NCBI RefSeq assembly: GCF_013177455.1 | Contig: NZ_CP053660.1 | Coordinates: forward strand, 4,030,001 to 4,094,000 | Source: Nocardioides marmotae | Lineage (GTDB): Bacteria; Actinomycetota; Actinomycetes; Propionibacteriales; Nocardioidaceae | Direction: 5' to 3' | Length of the DNA stretch: 64,000 nucleotides | Shown here: one piece after another, positions 24,701-32,788 of the stretch | Layout of the letters: the number at the start of each line of letters is the position of its first letter | Numbering within the stretch: the first letter of the stretch is position 1 | Program-made: the position numbers and the translations under genes | The notes under the pieces: generated by a model | Told to the model about the DNA's origin: nothing | The model's database searches: none | What the model saw: the letters and a program-made list of their open reading frames with translations, nothing else

Positions 24701-25292
24701 CGGTGACCTCGTTGGACTCCAGGCCGGTGCTGGTGTCGACGACGCGGAACTTGTTCTCACCGAGCTGGCCGGTCTGGATGTAGGTGGAGAACATCTCGTT
24801 GCTGACCGAGGCGGTGACCGGGAAGTCGACCCACGTGCCGTCGGCGAAGCGCTGGACCTGGAGGATCGCGCCCTCGCCGCCGGTGTAGACGCCGGTGAGG
24901 TCGATCTGCTGCATCGGCGTGACGCTGGCCTGGCCGGCCGAGAGCGAGATCTCGTCCTCGGCCGCCTCCGTGGTGGCGGACTCCGAGGGCTCAGCCGACG
25001 CGGACCCGTCACCGCCCGGCTCGGGCGCCAGGGTGATGAGCGGCCCGTCGGGCTCGTCGGTCGGCTGGGGCTTGGGCAGGTAGAACGCCTGCTGGTCCGA
25101 GGAGCGACCGGAGCCGCCGTCGTCGCCGCCGAGGCCGAGCACGCTCACCGCGCCGAGCGCGACGCCGCCGAGAACGAGGCCGACCACCAGCCCGACGCCG
25201 ACCAGCGCGATCAGGCCCGAGAGCACGGGGCGGTCGGGGCGCTGGTCACCGAGCTTGTCGGTGGGCGGGCCGGAGGGCTGGTCGGGGGGCAC
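24687..25292 (-). CDS. Single-pass membrane protein with extracellular Ig-like domain
   Basis: A 201-residue hypothetical protein. A short Pro-rich cytosolic N-terminus precedes one membrane helix (about residues 24-53, LSGLIALVGVGLVVGLVLGGVALG). A Gly/Ser/Glu-rich linker then leads to a beta-rich domain of about 90 residues (ISLSAGQASVTPMQQIDLTGVY to NEVTVTIG) that looks like an Ig-like or bacterial surface fold. The likely topology is N-in, with the domain outside. The GTG at 25292 is used for lack of a better start. It stands alone, convergent with the eamA gene. Confidence 0.7.
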   Translation of the reverse strand: MPPDQPSGPPTDKLGDQRPDRPVLSGLIALVGVGLVVGLVLGGVALGAVSVLGLGGDDGGSGRSSDQQAFYLPKPQPTDEPDGPLITLAPEPGGDGSASAEPSESATTEAAEDEISLSAGQASVTPMQQIDLTGVYTGGEGAILQVQRFADGTWVDFPVTASVSNEMFSTYIQTGQLGENKFRVVDTSTGLESNEVTVTIG

Positions 25293-25350
25293 GCGCCCAT
25301 TGTCAGGGACGGACCCAACGCAGCCAAGCGCCAGCCCCGGCGGGCGGCCC

Positions 25351-25842
25351 TCAGCCCCGGCGCGGCTCGAGCACCACGACCGGGATCTCCCGGTCGGTCC
25401 AGCGCTGGTAGCGGTCGAAGTCGGCGTACAGCTCGACGAGCCGCGGCCACAGCGCCGCCCGCTCCTCGGGGTCCGCGACGCGCGCCCGCACCGGGCGCAC
25501 CCGCTCGCCCTTGAGCGCCACCTGGGTGTCGGGGTGGGCGAGCAGGTTGCGGTACCACTGCGGGTGCTTCGGCAGCCCGCCCTGGGAGGCGACGATCACC
25601 AGGTCCGCGCCGTCCTCGAGGTAGAGCAGCGGCGTGGTGAACCGGGTGCCGGACTTCCGCCCGACGTGGTCGAGCAGCAGCGTCGGCACCGGCTTGCGCC
25701 ACCCGGCGCCGATGCGCCACGTGCTGCCGACGCGGCCGTTGGTGGCGCGGAACGCCGCCACCTGGACCTTCGCGACGCGCTTGAGCACCTTCGGGACCAC
25801 GGGGGAGTCGAGACCGGCCGGCTTCTCGTCGGGGAGACCCAT
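25351..25842 (-). CDS. Nitroreductase-family deazaflavin (F420)-dependent oxidoreductase
   Basis: A 163-residue Ddn-type protein. The marks are LLLDHVGRKSGTRFTTPLLYLEDGADLVIVASQGGLPKHPQWYRNLLAHPDTQV (quoted in part: KSGTRFTTPLLYL and PQWYRNLLAHPD), the F420-binding split-barrel signature of the Rv3547 family. It likely reduces quinones or nitro-compounds with F420H2. The ATG at 25842 has TAGGGT 7 nt upstream (25850-25855), a leaderless promoter. The presence of this family implies that the organism makes F420. Confidence 0.85.
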   Translation of the reverse strand: MGLPDEKPAGLDSPVVPKVLKRVAKVQVAAFRATNGRVGSTWRIGAGWRKPVPTLLLDHVGRKSGTRFTTPLLYLEDGADLVIVASQGGLPKHPQWYRNLLAHPDTQVALKGERVRPVRARVADPEERAALWPRLVELYADFDRYQRWTDREIPVVVLEPRRG

Positions 25843-25849
25843 GGCCCGG

Positions 25850-25855
25850 ACCCTA
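25850..25855 (-). promoter_or_regulatory. Leaderless -10 box of the deazaflavin-dependent gene
   Basis: TAGGGT on the minus strand, 7 nt before the ATG at 25842. Confidence 0.45.
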
Positions 25856-25873
25856 GTGGTCACCGGGCCGCCC

Positions 25874-26296
25874 TCAGGTCCGCTTCCAGACGATCTCCTC
25901 GCGCAGCTCCCGGCTGCGCCACCCGTCGGGGGTGCGGACCATCCGGTGGTGGTAGATCCCGCCGAACTCCACGACCCGCTCGGCGCCGTCCTCGCCGGTC
26001 ACCGGCATCGGGTTGTGGAAGTACGCCGCCACCTCGGCCTCGTCGCCGGCCAGCTCGATCGCCACCTGACCGAGCGTGTGCATGCGCCGGGGGAAGAACG
26101 CCGGCAGCACCTCGGCCAGCCAGGGCGCGACCTCGGCGTAGCCGCCCGCGATGCCGCCGGACTCGGTGTAGTCGATCTGCGCGTCCGGGGTGAAGACCGT
26201 CTCGAGCCGGTCGAACTCGCCGGTGTCGATGGCGCGGGTGTAGCGGGTGAGCACGGCGGCGATCTCCGTGCGGTCGCTGAGCTCCTGAAGGTCCAC
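25874..26296 (-). CDS. SnoaL/NTF2-like protein
   Basis: A 140-residue SnoaL-like polyketide-cyclase or steroid-isomerase-type alpha+beta barrel. Features are EIAAVLTRYTRAIDTGEFDRLETVFTPDAQIDY (typical N-terminal helices and Asp), HTLGQVAIELAGDEAEVAAYFHN, and GGIYHHRMVRTPDGWRSRELREEIVWKR at the C-terminus. The role may be isomerisation, hydration or dehydration of a cyclic substrate. I prefer the GTG at 26296 over the upstream ATG (26353), which would put coding sequence across the operator. It is divergent from the LLM gene, so the KstR-like box between them may control both. Confidence 0.75.
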   Translation of the reverse strand: MDLQELSDRTEIAAVLTRYTRAIDTGEFDRLETVFTPDAQIDYTESGGIAGGYAEVAPWLAEVLPAFFPRRMHTLGQVAIELAGDEAEVAAYFHNPMPVTGEDGAERVVEFGGIYHHRMVRTPDGWRSRELREEIVWKRT

Positions 26297-26317
26297 GCCG
26301 GAACCCTGGCACAGAAC

Positions 26318-26331
26318 TGGAACACGTTCTA
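26318..26331. promoter_or_regulatory. KstR-like TetR operator in the divergent promoter
   Basis: TGGAACACGTTCTA fits the published mycobacterial KstR pattern TNNAACNNGTTNNA at every fixed position. It overlaps the TACTGT -10 box (26330-26335) of the LLM gene, whose ATG at 26343 is 7 nt further on, as expected for repression of a leaderless transcript. The spacing in GAAC-N2-GTTC excludes the LexA box (GAAC-N4-GTTC). Confidence 0.65.
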
Positions 26332-26342
26332 CTGTTCGGCGC

Positions 26343-27242
26343 ATGCGATTCACCTACGCCGAGGCGATGACCCGGGCGGACTACTACGCGCCGCTCGCGC
26401 AGGCCGCCGAGGCGGCGGGCTACACGAGCATGACCGTCGCCGACAGCCTCATCTACCCCGAGGAGTCGGACTCGACGTACCCCTACACCGACACCGGCGA
26501 CCGGGAGTTCCTCGACGGCAAGGAGTTCATCGAGGCGATGGTGCTCTGCGCGCACCTGTTCGCGGTGACCAGCACGCTGCGGCTGACGCCGTTCGTGCTC
26601 AAGCTGCCGGTGCGCCCGCCGGTGCTCGTGGCCAAGCAGGCCTCCTCGCTGGCCGCCCTGTCCGGCAACCGGCTCGGCCTCGGCGTCGGCATCTCGCCGT
26701 GGCCCGAGGACTTCGCCGCGCTCGGCGTGCCGTGGGAGCGGCGCGGCAAGCGGATGGACGAGTGCATCGACATCGTCCGCGGCCTCACCCGCCCCCAGGA
26801 CCCCGACGGCGGGCAGGAGTACTTCTCCTACTCCGGTGAGTTCTACGAGGTCGCCTCCCTCAAGCAGACCCCCGCTCCCACCGCCCGGCTGCCGCTGCTC
26901 GTCGGCGGCCACGCCGACGCCGCGCTGCGCCGCGCGGTGCGCAAGGGCGACGGCTGGATGCACGCCGGCGGCGACGGCGAGGAGCTCGACCGCCTGCTCG
27001 CCCGGCTCGCGGAGATCCGCCGCGAGGAGGGCGACACCCGCGAGGACTTCGAGGTCCACGTCATCTCCTACGACGCCTACGACCCCGACGGGATCAAGCG
27101 CCTGGCCGACAAGGGCGTCACCGACTGCATCGTCGGCTTCCGCGTCCCCTACGTCGTCGGGCCCGACACCGAGCCGCTGGAGAAGAAGATCGCCCACCTC
27201 GAGCAGTACGCCGAGAACGTCATCGCGAAGGTCGAGGGGTGA
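26343..27242 (+). CDS. LLM-class F420-dependent oxidoreductase
   Basis: A 299-residue luciferase-like (beta/alpha)8 barrel. MRFTYAEAMTRADYYAPLAQAAEAAGYTSMTVAD opens the barrel. LAKQ-type motif VLVAKQASSLAALSGNRLGLGVGISPWPEDF and WERRGKRMDECIDIVRGL are typical of F420-dependent LLM enzymes. LLVGGHADAALRRAVRKGDGWM is the late family block. It likely reduces or oxidises a lipid or cyclic substrate with F420. It is the first gene of a plus-strand operon (LLM, DUF1214, SDR, sulfotransferase), under a leaderless promoter covered by a KstR-like box. The next gene starts 4 bp later. Confidence 0.86.
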   Translation: MRFTYAEAMTRADYYAPLAQAAEAAGYTSMTVADSLIYPEESDSTYPYTDTGDREFLDGKEFIEAMVLCAHLFAVTSTLRLTPFVLKLPVRPPVLVAKQASSLAALSGNRLGLGVGISPWPEDFAALGVPWERRGKRMDECIDIVRGLTRPQDPDGGQEYFSYSGEFYEVASLKQTPAPTARLPLLVGGHADAALRRAVRKGDGWMHAGGDGEELDRLLARLAEIRREEGDTREDFEVHVISYDAYDPDGIKRLADKGVTDCIVGFRVPYVVGPDTEPLEKKIAHLEQYAENVIAKVEG

Positions 27243-27246
27243 CCCG

Positions 27247-28407
27247 GTGAGCAGCTCGCTGGACCTGACCAAGCCGCTCCGGGACGCCATCGCCGAGGCC
27301 GAGGAGCTGATCGCGAACGCGCCGTTCATCCGCACCGAGCAGGACCGGCTCGAGGGCTACGAGTACCTCGCCGGGCGGATCCGGATGGCGATGCAGACCG
27401 CGTTCGACTACGACCTCGAGCGCCCGCTGTTCGTCAACCCGACCCACCAGTTCTCCCGGCAGGGCCTGGACAACCCCGACGCCCTCTACTTCAACGCCTT
27501 CCTCCGCGAGGGCGTGGAGTACGTCGTGCGCGGGCGCCGCGGGACGACCGCCGACCTGTCCTTCCAGGTCATGGCGGGGACCTACGGTCCCGGGCAGGCG
27601 CCCCGTAGTTGCGCAGCCTTCGACGACCGCGAGCTCGACATCGCCGACGACGGCACCTTCGAGTTCCGCTACACCGCCGAGCCCGGCGCCACGACCCTCA
27701 TCGTCCGCGAGGTCTTCAACGACTGGGACACCGAGGAGCGCGGGGTGCTGTGGATCGAGCGGCCCGACACGATGGGGCGCCCGGCGGCGCCGCTGACCGA
27801 GGCCCGGCTCGCCAAGCGCTACGAGGTCGCCGCCCGCTCGCTCGTCGGCTCGATCCAGACCTGGTTCGCCTTCCCGCACTTCTTCCAGTACCAGCAGCCG
27901 GTCAACACCCTCACCCCGCCGCAGACCACGCCCGGCGGGCTCGCCTCGCAGCGCTCCTCGATCGGCCACTACGAGCTCGGCGAGGACCAGGCGCTGGTCA
28001 TCACCGTGCCCGAGTGCACCGACTGCGCCTACCAGGCGGTCCAGATCGGCTCGGACTGGTACGTCTCGACCGACTACGAGACCCACCAGACCTCGCTCAC
28101 CAAGGCCCAGGCGGTCACCGACCCCGACGGGATGATGCGCTTCGTGGTCTCCGAGCGGCCTCCGTCTGTACCTGGGGGGAGCATCGCCAACTGGCTGGAG
28201 ACCACCGGCCACCGCACCGGCTCGATGATGCTGCGCTGGCAGCGCCTCGAGCGCGACCTCGGCCCCGAGGACGGCCCGAGCGTCGAGGTGGTGCCGTTCG
28301 ACTCCGTGCGCGACCTCCTCCCGCACCACTCCCCCGTCACCCCCGAGGAGTACGCCGCGCGGATCGCCGCCCGGCAGCGCTCCGTCGCCCGAAGGATGCT
28401 GAGCTGA
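27247..28407 (+). CDS. DUF1214-type protein
   Basis: A 386-residue protein of the DUF1214 type, often found in actinobacterial gene clusters with LLM enzymes, SDRs and sulfotransferases. Its N-terminal third is helical (LRDAIAEAEELIANAPFIRTEQDRLEGYEYLAGRIRMAMQ). A beta-rich part follows (LSFQVMAGTYG; TFEFRYTAEPGATTLIVREVFNDWDTEERGVLWIERPD), with a late segment DWYVSTDYETHQTSLTKAQA. The biochemical function is unknown. The GTG at 27247 follows the LLM stop after 4 bp, without its own promoter, so it is co-transcribed. The stop is 2 bp before the SDR start. Confidence 0.75.
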   Translation: MSSSLDLTKPLRDAIAEAEELIANAPFIRTEQDRLEGYEYLAGRIRMAMQTAFDYDLERPLFVNPTHQFSRQGLDNPDALYFNAFLREGVEYVVRGRRGTTADLSFQVMAGTYGPGQAPRSCAAFDDRELDIADDGTFEFRYTAEPGATTLIVREVFNDWDTEERGVLWIERPDTMGRPAAPLTEARLAKRYEVAARSLVGSIQTWFAFPHFFQYQQPVNTLTPPQTTPGGLASQRSSIGHYELGEDQALVITVPECTDCAYQAVQIGSDWYVSTDYETHQTSLTKAQAVTDPDGMMRFVVSERPPSVPGGSIANWLETTGHRTGSMMLRWQRLERDLGPEDGPSVEVVPFDSVRDLLPHHSPVTPEEYAARIAARQRSVARRMLS

Positions 28408-28409
28408 CC

Positions 28410-29255
28410 GTGCCGCCCCAGACCGCCACCGCCCACCTCGAGACCGACGCCGAGGTCGAGGCCCGCTACCGCCCGCTCCCGCTGCTGGAGGGCAAGGTGC
28501 TCGTCCTCTCCGGCGTCGGCCCCGGGCTCGGCCGCGCCCTCGGCGCGGAGGCGGCGCGGATGGGCGCCGACCTGGTGCTCGCGAGCCGCACCGAGCGCCG
28601 GCTGGAGAAGATGGCCGAGACGGTCCGCGCGCACGGGCGCCGGGCCCTCGTCGTACCCACCGACATCACCGACGAGGCCTCCCGCGTCGCGCTGGTCGAG
28701 CAGGCGCTGGCGGAGTTCGGGCGCGTCGACTGCCTGGTCAACAACGCCTTCGCCATCCCGCCGATGGACCCGCTCACCACCCTCGACCTCGACGGGCTGC
28801 GCGCCGCGAACGAGACCAACGTCTTCGCCCCGCTGCGGCTGACCGCGCTCTTCGCCGACGCGCTCGCCGCGACCCGCGGCTCGGTGCTGATGGTCAACTC
28901 CTGCGTGCTCTACCAGTCCCAGGAGGAGTTCGCCGGCTACAAGCTGTCCAAGGGCGCGCTGGAGCACCTCTCCTCCTCCCTGGCCACCGAGCTCGGCCCG
29001 CGCGGGATCCGGCTCAACAGCGTCGCGCCGTCCTACATCTACGAGGACGTCAACAAGGGCTACTTCGACTGGATCGCGTCGGAGTCCGGCCGCACCCACG
29101 ACGAGGTGTACGCCGAGAAGGCCGCACCCACGGACCTCAAGCGGCTCGCGAGCCCCGCCGAGGTCGCCCGGGCCGCGCTGGTGCTGGCCACCGACCTCTG
29201 CTCCGCGGTCACCGGCCAGGTGCTCAACGTCGACTGCGGGGAGTTCCACCGATGA
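28410..29255 (+). CDS. Short-chain dehydrogenase/reductase
   Basis: A 281-residue classical SDR. The cofactor motif is SGVGPGLGRALG (TGxxxGxG variant), the structural motif is NNAF (for NNAG), and the catalytic residues are Ser in MVNSCVLYQ with Tyr-Lys in FAGYKLSKG. The C-terminal LVLATDLCSAVTGQVLNVDCGEF is typical. ASRTERRLEKM after the glycine loop suggests NADP(H) or NAD(H) use, not resolvable here. The GTG at 28410 is 2 bp after the previous stop. Its own stop overlaps the ATG of the sulfotransferase gene (ATGA). Confidence 0.88.
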   Translation: MPPQTATAHLETDAEVEARYRPLPLLEGKVLVLSGVGPGLGRALGAEAARMGADLVLASRTERRLEKMAETVRAHGRRALVVPTDITDEASRVALVEQALAEFGRVDCLVNNAFAIPPMDPLTTLDLDGLRAANETNVFAPLRLTALFADALAATRGSVLMVNSCVLYQSQEEFAGYKLSKGALEHLSSSLATELGPRGIRLNSVAPSYIYEDVNKGYFDWIASESGRTHDEVYAEKAAPTDLKRLASPAEVARAALVLATDLCSAVTGQVLNVDCGEFHR

Positions 29256-30436
29256 GCAGCGCCCCCGATCCCGGGACCGGCGGGCACAACGTGATGACCC
29301 GCGAGCGGCCCGACGTGGGCTCCTACGACGACATCCTCGCGGCCGCCGTCCGCACGACCGGCCTCTCCGACCTCGGCGGCACCGCCCACGAGGAGGGGCT
29401 GCGGGTGCTCGTCGACGACCTCGCCTCCCCCGAGGCCGGGCTGACCCCGCGCGGCAACTACTTCCAGCGCTCGGAGGTCAAGAGCGCGCTGGTCGGCCGG
29501 CTGCTCACCCAGGCCCAGTTCACCGCCCGCCCCGAGCACGCCGCCGTGCCGATCGAGCGGCCGGTCTTCGTGCTGGGCCTGCCGCGCACCGGCACCACCG
29601 CGCTGCACCGCCTGCTGCACGCCGACCCGGCCGCGCAGGGCCTGGAGATGTGGCTGACGCAGTACCCCCAGCCGCGCCCGCCCCGCGAGACCTGGGAGGC
29701 CGACCCGATCTTCGGCGCGATGCAGCAGGCCTTCGCCGCCCACCACGTGGAGAGCCCGGAGTACAGGGGGATCCACTACATGGACGCCACCACCGTCGAG
29801 GAGTGCTGGCGGCTGCTGCGCCAGACCGGCAAGTCCAGCTCGTATGAGTCCCTCGCCAACCTGCCGCGCTACTCCGCGTGGCTGGCCGAGCAGGACTGGA
29901 CCGACGCCTACGCCCGGCACCGGCAGAACCTCCAGCTCGTCGGGCTCAACGACCCCGACAAGCGCTGGGTGCTCAAGAACCCCTCGCACCTGACCGCGCT
30001 CGACGCGCTGATGGCGGTCTATCCCGACGCACTGGTCGTCTACACCCACCGCGACCCGGTCGTGTGCATCGCCTCGTCGTGCTCGCTGTCGGCCGAGACC
30101 ACGGCCGGGCACTCCACGACGTACGTCGGGGAGACCATCGGCCGCACCCAGCTCGACCTGTGGGCGCGCGCCTTCCACGCCTTCCACGACGCCCGGCCGC
30201 GCTATGACCAGGCGCAGTTCGTCGACGTCGCCTTCGCCGGCCTGCTCGCCGACCCGCTCGGCACGGCCCGGTCGGTCTATGAGCGCTTCGGCCTGGACTT
30301 CACCCCCGAGGCGCAGGCGGCGATGGCGGAGATCGACCGCGAGTCCAAGCAGGGCGCGGCCAAGCCCTCCCACCGCTACGCCATCGAGGACTACGGGCTC
30401 ACCGAGGCCGACGTGCGCGCCGCCTTCGACCGGTAG
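29252..30436 (+). CDS. Sulfotransferase family protein
   Basis: A 394-residue actinobacterial sulfotransferase. The PAPS 5'-phosphosulfate loop is LGLPRTGTTALHRLLHADP (about residues 107-125), and the 3'-phosphate motif is VVYTHRDPVVCIASS near residue 265. The catalytic His may lie in HLTALDALM. The family includes Mycobacterium Rv3529c-type proteins that occur in sterol-related clusters. The substrate could be a steroid or other hydroxylated lipid, inferred only from its operon with LLM and SDR genes and from the KstR-like operator. It overlaps the SDR gene by 4 nt and ends the operon. Confidence 0.85.
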   Translation: MSSAPDPGTGGHNVMTRERPDVGSYDDILAAAVRTTGLSDLGGTAHEEGLRVLVDDLASPEAGLTPRGNYFQRSEVKSALVGRLLTQAQFTARPEHAAVPIERPVFVLGLPRTGTTALHRLLHADPAAQGLEMWLTQYPQPRPPRETWEADPIFGAMQQAFAAHHVESPEYRGIHYMDATTVEECWRLLRQTGKSSSYESLANLPRYSAWLAEQDWTDAYARHRQNLQLVGLNDPDKRWVLKNPSHLTALDALMAVYPDALVVYTHRDPVVCIASSCSLSAETTAGHSTTYVGETIGRTQLDLWARAFHAFHDARPRYDQAQFVDVAFAGLLADPLGTARSVYERFGLDFTPEAQAAMAEIDRESKQGAAKPSHRYAIEDYGLTEADVRAAFDR

Positions 30437-30533
30437 CCCGCTCCCCGTCCACCGGGACCGCTCGCGCGCCGTCGCCCACAGCCGGGCCTCGACGCCGTAC
30501 GTCGCCGGACCGACCGCGGGCAGCGTGGCGCCC

Positions 30534-30989
30534 ATGACCTCGACCCCGCTCCTCACCCTCCCGCCCGGCTGGCACCACCACCCCGACCCGGCGCCCGACG
30601 TGCTCGTCGCGGCGCGGGGCGGCCCGGCCCTCGGCTCGGGCGTCGCCCCCGAGCTGGTGCTGCGGCGCGCCGAGCTGCCCGACCGCCTGCGGGGCGACCT
30701 CGCCGGCTGGCGCGCCGCGGCCGTCGCCGACCTCGCGCGGCTGCTCGACTCCTTCGCCCTGGAGGACACCGAGCAGCTGGACCTCGAGGGCCGCGAGGTG
30801 CTCTACCAGCGCTTCGCCCACCGCGGCGTGGGCGTCGAGCTGCTCACCGAGCAGTGGTCCTGGCAGGTCGGCGCCTGGGGGCTGACCCTGACCGGCACGG
30901 TCGCCCTGGAGGACTACGCCGACCTCTGCGAGGTGCTCGAGGACGCCGCGGCGAGCGTCGAGCCGGGGGCGCTGATGTCCGCGGTTTAA
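30534..30989 (+). CDS. LpqN/PsbP-like small protein
   Basis: A 151-residue protein of one compact alpha/beta domain: PPGWHHHPDPAPDVLVAARG, then LVLRRAELPDRLRGDLAGWRAAAVADLARLL, GREVLYQRF, and a C-terminal EDYADLCEVLEDAAASVEPG. The arrangement resembles the LpqN/DUF1795 (PsbP-like) fold, but there is no signal peptide or lipobox, so it is cytosolic. It precedes two WXG100-like genes by 31 bp, which suggests a chaperone or partner role for their secretion. I am not sure of the family. Confidence 0.55.
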   Translation: MTSTPLLTLPPGWHHHPDPAPDVLVAARGGPALGSGVAPELVLRRAELPDRLRGDLAGWRAAAVADLARLLDSFALEDTEQLDLEGREVLYQRFAHRGVGVELLTEQWSWQVGAWGLTLTGTVALEDYADLCEVLEDAAASVEPGALMSAV

Positions 30990-31020
30990 GCAGGTCTCTC
31001 ACCCGGGAAGAGTGCCGCCC

Positions 31021-31473
31021 ATGGGCGAGATGAGACTCGAAGCCAACGACCTCACCAGGACGGCCGCCACCCTCTACGAGCGCGGCGAGCGGCTGTCGTC
31101 GACCACCGTCGCGCTTCCCACGACCGGCGTCGACTCCGGCGCGGCCCTGCAGCTGCTCGAGACGCGCGCCAGAGACCTCGGCGAACAGCTCACCACCCTC
31201 GCCGACGTCGTCGTCGAGGTGCGCGACGAGGTGGACACCGTCGACAGGTTCCAGGTCACCCGCTACCACCTCGAGAATGCGCAACCGGGTGGTGCCGCGG
31301 ACGCGCCGCAGCTGCCCACCTTGCCTCCTCGCAGCGACGACGCGCCGAGCCATGTGCTCAACCTCCCCTTCCACGACGTCCTCAATCTCCCCGAGAACCT
31401 CACCCCCGACCACGACGCCGCCGGCCACGACGCAGGCGCCGGCGGCAGCGGGCCCGGACAGAAGGACCGCTGA
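31021..31473 (+). CDS. WXG100-like helical protein with acidic tail
   Basis: A 150-residue protein. The first ~80 residues form a helix-turn-helix hairpin (LEANDLTRTAATLYERGERL, then AALQLLETRARDLGEQLTTLADVVVEVRDEV) like ESX/WXG100 proteins, but the WXG turn is absent. The second half is proline-rich with a repeated VLNLP motif (HVLNLPFHDVLNLPENL) and a Gly/Asp/His-rich end. I chose the ATG at 31021, with GGGAAGAG 8 nt upstream, over the GTG at 31012. Its TGA shares one base with the next ATG, so it is coupled to the larger partner. It may be a type VII secretion substrate or surface protein; no ESX ATPase is nearby. Confidence 0.6.
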   Translation: MGEMRLEANDLTRTAATLYERGERLSSTTVALPTTGVDSGAALQLLETRARDLGEQLTTLADVVVEVRDEVDTVDRFQVTRYHLENAQPGGAADAPQLPTLPPRSDDAPSHVLNLPFHDVLNLPENLTPDHDAAGHDAGAGGSGPGQKDR

Positions 31474-32606
31474 TGACCATGTCGATGAGCACCGTGGTCG
31501 CCGCCGACCCGGCCTCCTGCCGCGACACCGCGGACGACCTGCGCAAGGTGCGCCGGCGCGCCGACCGCGCCGAGGACCACGGCCGCGAGCGGTCCCGCCA
31601 CTTCGCCTCCGCCGCGGCGTCCGGCGAGATCGCCCTCGCCCTGTCCAGCGCCTGCGAGGTCGTCTCCGGTGCGGGTCGGCGGCTCTCCGACGACGCCGAC
31701 ACCGCCGAGACCGCCCTCCGCCGGTTCGCCGACGGCATCGAGGAGGTGGAGCAGGCGATGGAGCAGGCCTGGCAGACAGCCCTCGCCCGCGGCCTGCAGA
31801 GCAGCCTCTACCGCGACATCGTCCTGCCCGCCGACCCCACCGAGGGGCAGGTCCTCGCCTGGAACGACGCCGTCGGCACCGTCAACCGGCTCCGCGAGCG
31901 CGAGCTCACCCTCTCCCAGGCGCTCATCGACGCCCTCTCCACGATCACTCCCGAGCAGCTCCGGCGACCACCCGGCCTCGACCCGGCCCAGCCCCTGCCG
32001 GTGCCCGGCACCGGCGGTTCCGGGGGTGGATCGGGATCGGGATCCGGTGGTGGTGCGTCCGGTGGTGGCGGCAGCGCTCACGGCGGGGGCGGGAAGTCCT
32101 GGGAGCCGGCGGGTGCGGGGCCGTCCGGACCCGGCTCGGGCGGCGGGAAGTCCTGGGAGCCGGCCGGCGCCGGGGTCGGCAGCGCCCACGCCGAGCTCGT
32201 CGGCACCCCGCAGGCCACCCTCCACGAGACGCCGGACGTCCGGGGCGAGCTGCTGCTGGGCCAGCAGGTCCGCGACGCCGAGGCCCGCCTCGAGCAGCTG
32301 CAGGCGCAGCTGTCCCAGGCCACCGACCCGGCCGCCCAGGAAGCCCTCGCGGCCGAGCTCGCCGCCGGCGAGCAGCAGCTGGTCGAGACGCGCGAGCAGC
32401 TGGCGCAGCTGCAGCAGCGCAACGACGAGATCGAGGCCGCCAACCAGGCCGCCCAGTCAGCGGCCCAGCACGGGCAGCACGGTCAGCACGGGGCCCAGCT
32501 GGTCGGGCAGCTGGGGCCGACGTTCGAGGCCGCCCCATTGTCCGCCGGCCCCGAGTTCGAGCCGGTCCCGGACGCCTACGCCTGGCCGATCCCGGGTCCG
32601 CGCTGA
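31473..32606 (+). CDS. Coiled-coil protein with WXG100-like head and Gly-rich linker
   Basis: A 377-residue protein of unknown function. The first ~150 residues are helical and WXG100/LXG-like (DTADDLRKVRRRADRAEDHG, EVVSGAGRRLSDDADTAETALRRFADGIEEVEQAM). A Gly/Ser linker follows, with a duplicated GGGKSWEPAGAG element. Then comes a coiled coil of about 80 residues (QVRDAEARLEQLQAQLSQ; ELAAGEQQLVETREQLAQLQ), a QHGQHGQHG stretch and a short Pro-rich end. There is no signal peptide. It forms a three-gene module with the LpqN-like and WXG100-like genes. Plausible roles are a T7-secreted or toxin-delivery protein, but nothing proves it. Confidence 0.6.
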   Translation: MTMSMSTVVAADPASCRDTADDLRKVRRRADRAEDHGRERSRHFASAAASGEIALALSSACEVVSGAGRRLSDDADTAETALRRFADGIEEVEQAMEQAWQTALARGLQSSLYRDIVLPADPTEGQVLAWNDAVGTVNRLRERELTLSQALIDALSTITPEQLRRPPGLDPAQPLPVPGTGGSGGGSGSGSGGGASGGGGSAHGGGGKSWEPAGAGPSGPGSGGGKSWEPAGAGVGSAHAELVGTPQATLHETPDVRGELLLGQQVRDAEARLEQLQAQLSQATDPAAQEALAAELAAGEQQLVETREQLAQLQQRNDEIEAANQAAQSAAQHGQHGQHGAQLVGQLGPTFEAAPLSAGPEFEPVPDAYAWPIPGPR

Positions 32607-32608
32607 CG

Positions 32609-32739
32609 GTTCATCAAGGTATGCAGCCGAACCGCCACTCCCCCGTGTGAGCTCACCGTGGGGAGTGTGGCTCCATCAAGGTATGCAGCCGAACCGACGC
32701 CGAACCGGCCGATGGTTTCCCTGCATACCTTGATGAACC
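32609..32739. repeat. Composite intergenic palindrome: two direct and one inverted copy
   Basis: A roughly 24-bp word containing CATCAAGGTATGCAGCCG occurs at 32609-32634 and again at 32673-32696 in the same direction, then inverted at 32714-32739. Between the two direct copies is a separate hairpin with arms CACTCCCC (32636-32643) and GGGGAGTG (32660-32667). The element lies between the convergent coiled-coil gene and the MFS gene, in the same way as the element at 2579-2667. There is no gene in this 182-bp gap. Confidence 0.85.
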
Positions 32740-32788
32740 GACGCCCCGGCCCGCCCACCGACCAGCTCCGCTGACGGCCGCCGAGGGC

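Noticed and set aside
26318..26331. LexA/SOS box
   Set aside because: The actinobacterial SOS box is GAAC-N4-GTTC. Here and at 37156-37169 the spacer is two bases.
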